A DNA stretch of 9,274 bases from Planctomycetaceae bacterium (GTDB taxonomy: Bacteria; Planctomycetota; Planctomycetia; Pirellulales; Thermoguttaceae), in assembly GCA_031267635.1 (NCBI GenBank), contig JAIRYX010000124.1, positions 1 to 9,274 of the forward strand. Reading direction: 5' to 3'. The notes below the pieces were generated by a model that was given only the letters and a program-made list of their open reading frames with translations, ran no database searches and was not told where the DNA came from. Positions 6,560-9,274 of the stretch are shown here, piece by piece; position 1 is the first letter of the stretch, and each line of letters starts with the position of its first letter. The position numbers and the translations under genes are program-made.

Positions 6560-6595
6560 TTTATCGATGAGTTGTGCGATTGCTCGAACGATAAA
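6560..6595 (+). promoter_or_regulatory. Hairpin between the GT-C gene and the porin gene
   Basis: TTTATCG (6560-6566) pairs with CGATAAA (6589-6595). Within the loop GAG and CTC can extend the stem after a small internal bulge. It sits 36 bases after the GT-C stop and 32 bases before the porin start. The T-run (ATTTTTTG) is about 15 bases past the stem, too far for a standard intrinsic terminator. It may be a weak terminator, a 3'-end stabiliser or a porin 5'-UTR element. Confidence 0.4.
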
Positions 6596-6627
6596 ACTTT
6601 AACCTGTCAAATATTTTTTGAATAATC

Positions 6628-7845
6628 ATGAAGAAGAATTTTCATAATACCGTTCCCGTCCGTTCAATAATTTTTTACATTGTTCTCATGGGAATTTGCG
6701 CAGAAGTATTGTTTCCAATAAGATCTTTGATTGCCGAAGAATCTAAAGAATGGTTGTCAGATACGGAAGATGCGATTCCAAAATTGTTTCGCACAACTTG
6801 GAAAGACAGCTCGTTTGAAATGGGAGTGGCGGCGCGTGCGTATTACCGGAACGATCAACGAATTCAGTGGTCTGGCGGTGAAACGACATTTGGAACGGAA
6901 GGCGCTTTGACGCCGTCTTTTCAATTTCTTTCTTGCGGCGCGGTAACGCGGTTGAACGGTGAATTTTATTTCAATCAACCTTACGAAAAAAACATTTATC
7001 TCAGTAGTCAGGAACGGAGGTCTTACGCGGCAAATTACGCGAAAGATACGTTTGAGATTTCTCAACTGTTTATCTCTTGGGAAAAAGGAGATTTCGAACT
7101 TCGTGCCGGAAAATTTGAAACGCCGTTCGGACGTTGCCTTGTTCCTATGATGAGCAATTCTAAAGTTGATGCGCCGTTTATCCGCGCCGAATCTATTGAT
7201 TGGCGGCAAACCGGTTTTCTTGTACGTTGGACGCCTTCGGTTTGGGAAGCGGACGCGGGAATTGTCAACGGATGTGAAAATCTGGACACCAATTCTATGA
7301 AAGCTGTCATTGGACGAATCGGGCAGGATTATCAATATTTTCGATGGGGATTCAGCGGTCTCTATCAGGACGGAATCGGTTCCGAAGAACATAAACAATA
7401 CAAGAATCATTTTGGATTTGATGCAGCCGTCCGATTCGGCAACCTGACTTTATCTGCAGAAGGAATTTATGACGAATACGGTTTTCGGAGAAATTTTAAT
7501 CCCGAAGAAATTTTCTGGGAAAGAAGTCTTTATTATCGTCAGATTAACAAAGGGTATTATCTTCCCACAACAGGGTTGGGATATTATGTCAACTTAAATT
7601 ACCGTTGTGGACAATGGATATTTGATTTCAATTACGGCGAATATCATCCTGAAAAATTACAAAACCCGCAATATCCGCAACACGATATTATCAACCGCCG
7701 TTTTTTGCTGAAAGCGGGATGGAATATCCAACAACATCTTCAACTTTATACCGCGTTGTTATTGGAAAATGACGGTTATATCGCGCAAGCAGCAAAACCT
7801 CATCGAGGAACGTGTCTTCTAGTAGGAATGAAATTGAGATTATAA
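6628..7845 (+). CDS. Outer-membrane beta-barrel porin-like protein
   Basis: A 405-residue protein with a signal peptide: basic start (K2, K3, R12), hydrophobic core about 13-31, probable cleavage after SLIA36. The mature part has alternating aromatic/polar strands, e.g. FEMGVAARAYYR, FELRAGKFETPFGR (156-169), ADAGIVNG, LTLSAEGIYDEYGF and WIFDFNYGEYHPEK. It ends in a typical terminal strand (CLLVGMKLRL). RAGKFETPFGR is the motif seen in phosphate-selective porin O/P-like barrels (Gly-Lys near a pore-side strand, then PFGR). It is likely a trimeric or monomeric passive channel; substrate is unknown. The signal sequence is on the long side. There is no Shine-Dalgarno before the ATG. It lies 104 bases after the GT-C gene, with a hairpin between. 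It could instead be a non-porin barrel linked to surface glycan export. Confidence 0.82.
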   Translation: MKKNFHNTVPVRSIIFYIVLMGICAEVLFPIRSLIAEESKEWLSDTEDAIPKLFRTTWKDSSFEMGVAARAYYRNDQRIQWSGGETTFGTEGALTPSFQFLSCGAVTRLNGEFYFNQPYEKNIYLSSQERRSYAANYAKDTFEISQLFISWEKGDFELRAGKFETPFGRCLVPMMSNSKVDAPFIRAESIDWRQTGFLVRWTPSVWEADAGIVNGCENLDTNSMKAVIGRIGQDYQYFRWGFSGLYQDGIGSEEHKQYKNHFGFDAAVRFGNLTLSAEGIYDEYGFRRNFNPEEIFWERSLYYRQINKGYYLPTTGLGYYVNLNYRCGQWIFDFNYGEYHPEKLQNPQYPQHDIINRRFLLKAGWNIQQHLQLYTALLLENDGYIAQAAKPHRGTCLLVGMKLRL

Positions 7846-7863
7846 CGGTTTAAAAACGGTGTC

Positions 7864-7869
7864 GAGGAG
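7864..7869 (+). promoter_or_regulatory. Shine-Dalgarno site that fixes the kinase start at 7880
   Basis: GAGGAG followed by ten bases and the ATG at 7880. An upstream in-frame GTG at 7859 would place this site inside the coding region, so the ATG is preferred. Confidence 0.6.
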
Positions 7870-7879
7870 AAATTGCATC

Positions 7880-8275
7880 ATGAACGAAAAAGAAAATTAT
7901 TATACTTTCCTGAAAAAGACTCATCATGTTTTACAAATTCAGGAATTTACCGGTTACGTTGGTACGTCAAGTCGTTATTGTATCGCATACGTTCCAACTT
8001 TTAGGAAAGATCAAGAGAACGTATGCTTAAATAAAGCATATTCCCAAACAAAAGTTTTTATCAAGTGGGATATTAATTCTAAAACAACGAAAAATTTTTA
8101 TGCAGAAGAATTCACATACGCCGAAATTCTTTATCAACAGAATCCAAATGTTTTTTGCCGTCCTTACTATTGCGGTGAGAATGAAAGAACTAATTATCTG
8201 ATGACGGAATTTATAGAAGGCGAGCGATTAGATATTTTTGTTGAGAAAACGAAAGTTGACCTTACAAGAGCGTGA
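7880..8275 (+). CDS. N-lobe of a WaaP/RIO-like kinase (5' part of a frameshifted gene)
   Basis: A 131-residue frame covering the N-terminal lobe of a small protein-kinase-fold enzyme. KVFIKW carries the candidate ATP-binding Lys62. YAEEFTYAEIL (75-84) supplies a helix-C Glu. YLMTEFIEGERLDIF (106-120) is a hinge region followed by the start of the C-lobe. It then stops at 8273-8275 after an unrelated tail (VEKTKVDLTRA). The catalytic loop is missing here but is encoded directly downstream in another frame (8238-8774). On its own this protein would be inactive. The family resembles lipopolysaccharide-core kinases (WaaP/KdkA) and RIO-type kinases, which fits the glycosyltransferase and outer-membrane neighbours. 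It starts 34 bases after the porin stop. Composition is strikingly AT-rich compared with the porin gene. Confidence 0.7.
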   Translation: MNEKENYYTFLKKTHHVLQIQEFTGYVGTSSRYCIAYVPTFRKDQENVCLNKAYSQTKVFIKWDINSKTTKNFYAEEFTYAEILYQQNPNVFCRPYYCGENERTNYLMTEFIEGERLDIFVEKTKVDLTRA

Positions 8276-8774
8276 AAATATCATTCGGCAAATAAAAACA
8301 ATCGCCGAATCGCTGTTGGCAAAGAACATTATTCATACAGATTTAGGGTGCAAAGGTAAAAATTTTATTTATTCTTCGGACGGATGGCTTAAATTGATTG
8401 ATTATGGAGGTTGCGTATTTCAAAACGAAATAGAAAAAAATAAACAATCCTACATTGATTCCCATATTTTCATCCATTTGTTTGTTATCGGACGTTTGAA
8501 ATGGGGAAACGCTTACTACTTGTTGAAAATTTTGAAAAAAATCGGAGTCCGCCGCGAATATCAATTGATTTACAATGAAGTTACTGCGTATTTGAAACAA
8601 CAAGCAAAGCATCATACCGTTTCAACAAATTTTCTTATCCGCTTTTCAAACAAAAATTTCTCTTTCTTTTTCAAAAGAAAATTATTCCAACTTATCATGT
8701 GTTTTATACCTTTTTGTTCATGGCGAAAAAAAATCCGTAATTATCTGTTTAGAACATTTTTATATAAGAAGTAA
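8238..8774 (+). CDS. C-lobe of a WaaP/RIO-like kinase (3' part of a frameshifted gene)
   Basis: This frame (TTG 8238 if read as an independent start) encodes the catalytic half of the kinase. IIHTDLGCKGKNFIY (31-45) is the catalytic loop with Asp35 and Asn42. LIDYGG (54-59) is the DFG-equivalent metal site with Asp55. A basic C-terminal region (FKRKLFQLIMCFIPFCSWRKKIRNYLFRTFLYKK) suggests membrane association. It overlaps the N-lobe frame by 38 bases. Deleting one A from the AAAA at 8246-8249 would join GERLDIFVEK to RKLTLQERENII in one continuous kinase of about 298 residues (7880-8774). I therefore read the two ORFs as one gene interrupted by a +1-base difference: a real mutation, a sequencing error, or less likely programmed frameshifting. 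The TTG start is probably not used, as no ribosome site precedes it. Confidence 0.7.
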   Translation: MLRKRKLTLQERENIIRQIKTIAESLLAKNIIHTDLGCKGKNFIYSSDGWLKLIDYGGCVFQNEIEKNKQSYIDSHIFIHLFVIGRLKWGNAYYLLKILKKIGVRREYQLIYNEVTAYLKQQAKHHTVSTNFLIRFSNKNFSFFFKRKLFQLIMCFIPFCSWRKKIRNYLFRTFLYKK

Positions 8775-9197
8775 GCGACCATCCCTAATCTCTCTTTATG
8801 TTCTTCAGCTTTATTAGCGAGATTATATTTCGGAAAAATTTATCAACAAGCGGACATGCCCCACGCTAATTCAAAAATCCGCCCAAGCATTGTCCGTTGA
8901 TTTTTTTATGCCGTAGGCGTAATGTGGAGTTATTACGGAAGTTCCCTTTTATGCAGATCGATTTTTCGTTTTGTGCCTAAAATAAAGGGTTTTTGCGAAA
9001 AGCGTACCCAGTGAATATGAAATATTTTTTATTTTATTCTGTATTTTTCAGAATTTTTCTGTTTTTCTATTGTTTTAAGTACCCGGTGAGTTATACTATC
9101 TTGTTGCGATGGTTTGATTTGTTTCGGATTGGGGCGTTCCCATCTGAAATTTCTTACTCGAACAAGATGAACCTATTTTTCCATAACAGAAAATCCG
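8775..9197. other. Spacer between the kinase locus and the right-edge ORF
   Basis: About 420 bases without a convincing gene. It holds a 7-bp inverted repeat just after the kinase stop (TAATCTC 8786-8792, GAGATTA 8819-8825) and a 6-bp hairpin CGTAAT (8918-8923) with ATTACG (8932-8937). If the ORF at the right edge is a transposase, the left end of its IS should lie in this region, but without the other end I cannot place it. Confidence 0.55.
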
Positions 9198-9274
9198 ATG
9201 TACGTTGAAAAGTCCGTCCGTATCGATAAAAAAGGTGTCGTTCACACATACTATTTTTTGCGTCAATCCCGCCG
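9198..9274 (+). CDS. Start of a possible IS1634-like transposase (cut by the window edge)
   Basis: Twenty-five codons are visible from ATG 9198: MYVEKSVRIDKKGVVHTYYF then LRQSR, open to the window end. The pattern of a short N-terminal strand, a basic/Gly turn, then a strand of aromatic residues ending in LRxSxR resembles the N-terminus of IS1634/IS4-type transposases. This rests on recall of the family and on only 25 residues. No Shine-Dalgarno is seen. It overlaps the end of a weak 71-codon frame (8993-9208) that I do not accept. Confidence 0.4.
   Translation, partial: MYVEKSVRIDKKGVVHTYYFLRQSR

Larger units (their letters stand above)
7880..8774 (+). pseudogene. Whole WaaP/RIO-like kinase locus, probably frameshifted
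   Basis: Composite interpretation of the two overlapping kinase frames. N-lobe motifs (Lys62, helix-C Glu, hinge) are in one frame; the catalytic HxDxxxxxxN-type loop and the IDYGG metal site are in the next. Nothing else in either half looks decayed: there are no further stops or lost catalytic residues. The interruption is therefore recent or artefactual. Confidence 0.6.

Noticed and set aside
6757..7410. 217-codon minus-strand frame opposite the porin gene
   Set aside because: Arg/Phe-rich antisense shadow of a well-supported coding region with signal peptide and barrel pattern on the plus strand.
8993..9208. 71-codon plus-strand frame rich in Phe/Tyr/Leu
   Set aside because: Starts at TTG without a ribosome site, composition is what AT-rich noncoding DNA gives, and it overlaps the start of the more plausible ORF at 9198.
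1..9274. CRISPR arrays, tRNA or rRNA genes
   Set aside because: No regularly spaced direct repeats and no cloverleaf or rRNA-like conserved stretches were seen on either strand.

Overview
The window looks like an accessory segment of a diderm (Gram-negative-type) bacterium. An outer-membrane beta-barrel with a signal peptide and two polyprenyl-phosphate-type glycosyltransferases support this. Shine-Dalgarno sites are weak or absent before several genes. Composition is uneven: sampled 60-base rows in the HD-hydrolase and porin genes are about 50-60% GC, while sampled rows in the kinase gene are about 23% GC. The long spacers and uneven composition would fit a PVC-type lineage such as Planctomycetota, but nothing here proves the taxonomy.

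Left block (about 1-2401, minus strand): an orphan FecE/BtuD-type ABC transporter ATPase (2401-1643) lies upstream of an HD-domain phosphohydrolase of the dGTPase-like COG1078 group (1501-152). No permease or binding-protein gene is present. The pair is bracketed by two inverted copies of a roughly 69-bp palindromic repeat (50-118 and 2623-2691).

Middle block (2402-3762) has few genes. It holds two inverted copies of a second palindromic repeat family with arms of about 38-40 bp (2580-2775 and 2938-3038). The first copy carries the 69-bp palindrome nested inside it. An AT-rich stretch with a 9-bp inverted repeat follows. Next is a short ORF with a good Shine-Dalgarno site and a hydrophobic N-terminus (3365-3514), which reads into a run of 12 C. 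That C12 run also sits between TTGACA and TATTAA. A hairpin-bearing leader of about 250 bases follows.

Right block (3763-8774, plus strand) is a probable surface-glycan locus: a GtrB/DPM-like GT2 glycosyltransferase with two C-terminal membrane helices, a multi-pass GT-C (PMT/ArnT-like) glycosyltransferase, an outer-membrane porin-like barrel, and a WaaP/RIO-like kinase split into two overlapping frames. I infer that the GT2 enzyme loads a sugar onto a polyprenyl phosphate and the GT-C enzyme transfers it outside the inner membrane to LPS, protein or another envelope acceptor. The kinase may phosphorylate the LPS core or a related glycan.

The window ends in a spacer and the first 25 codons of what may be an IS1634-like transposase (9198 onward). 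The features most worth a second look are the nested palindromic repeats, the C12 tract and the frameshifted kinase.
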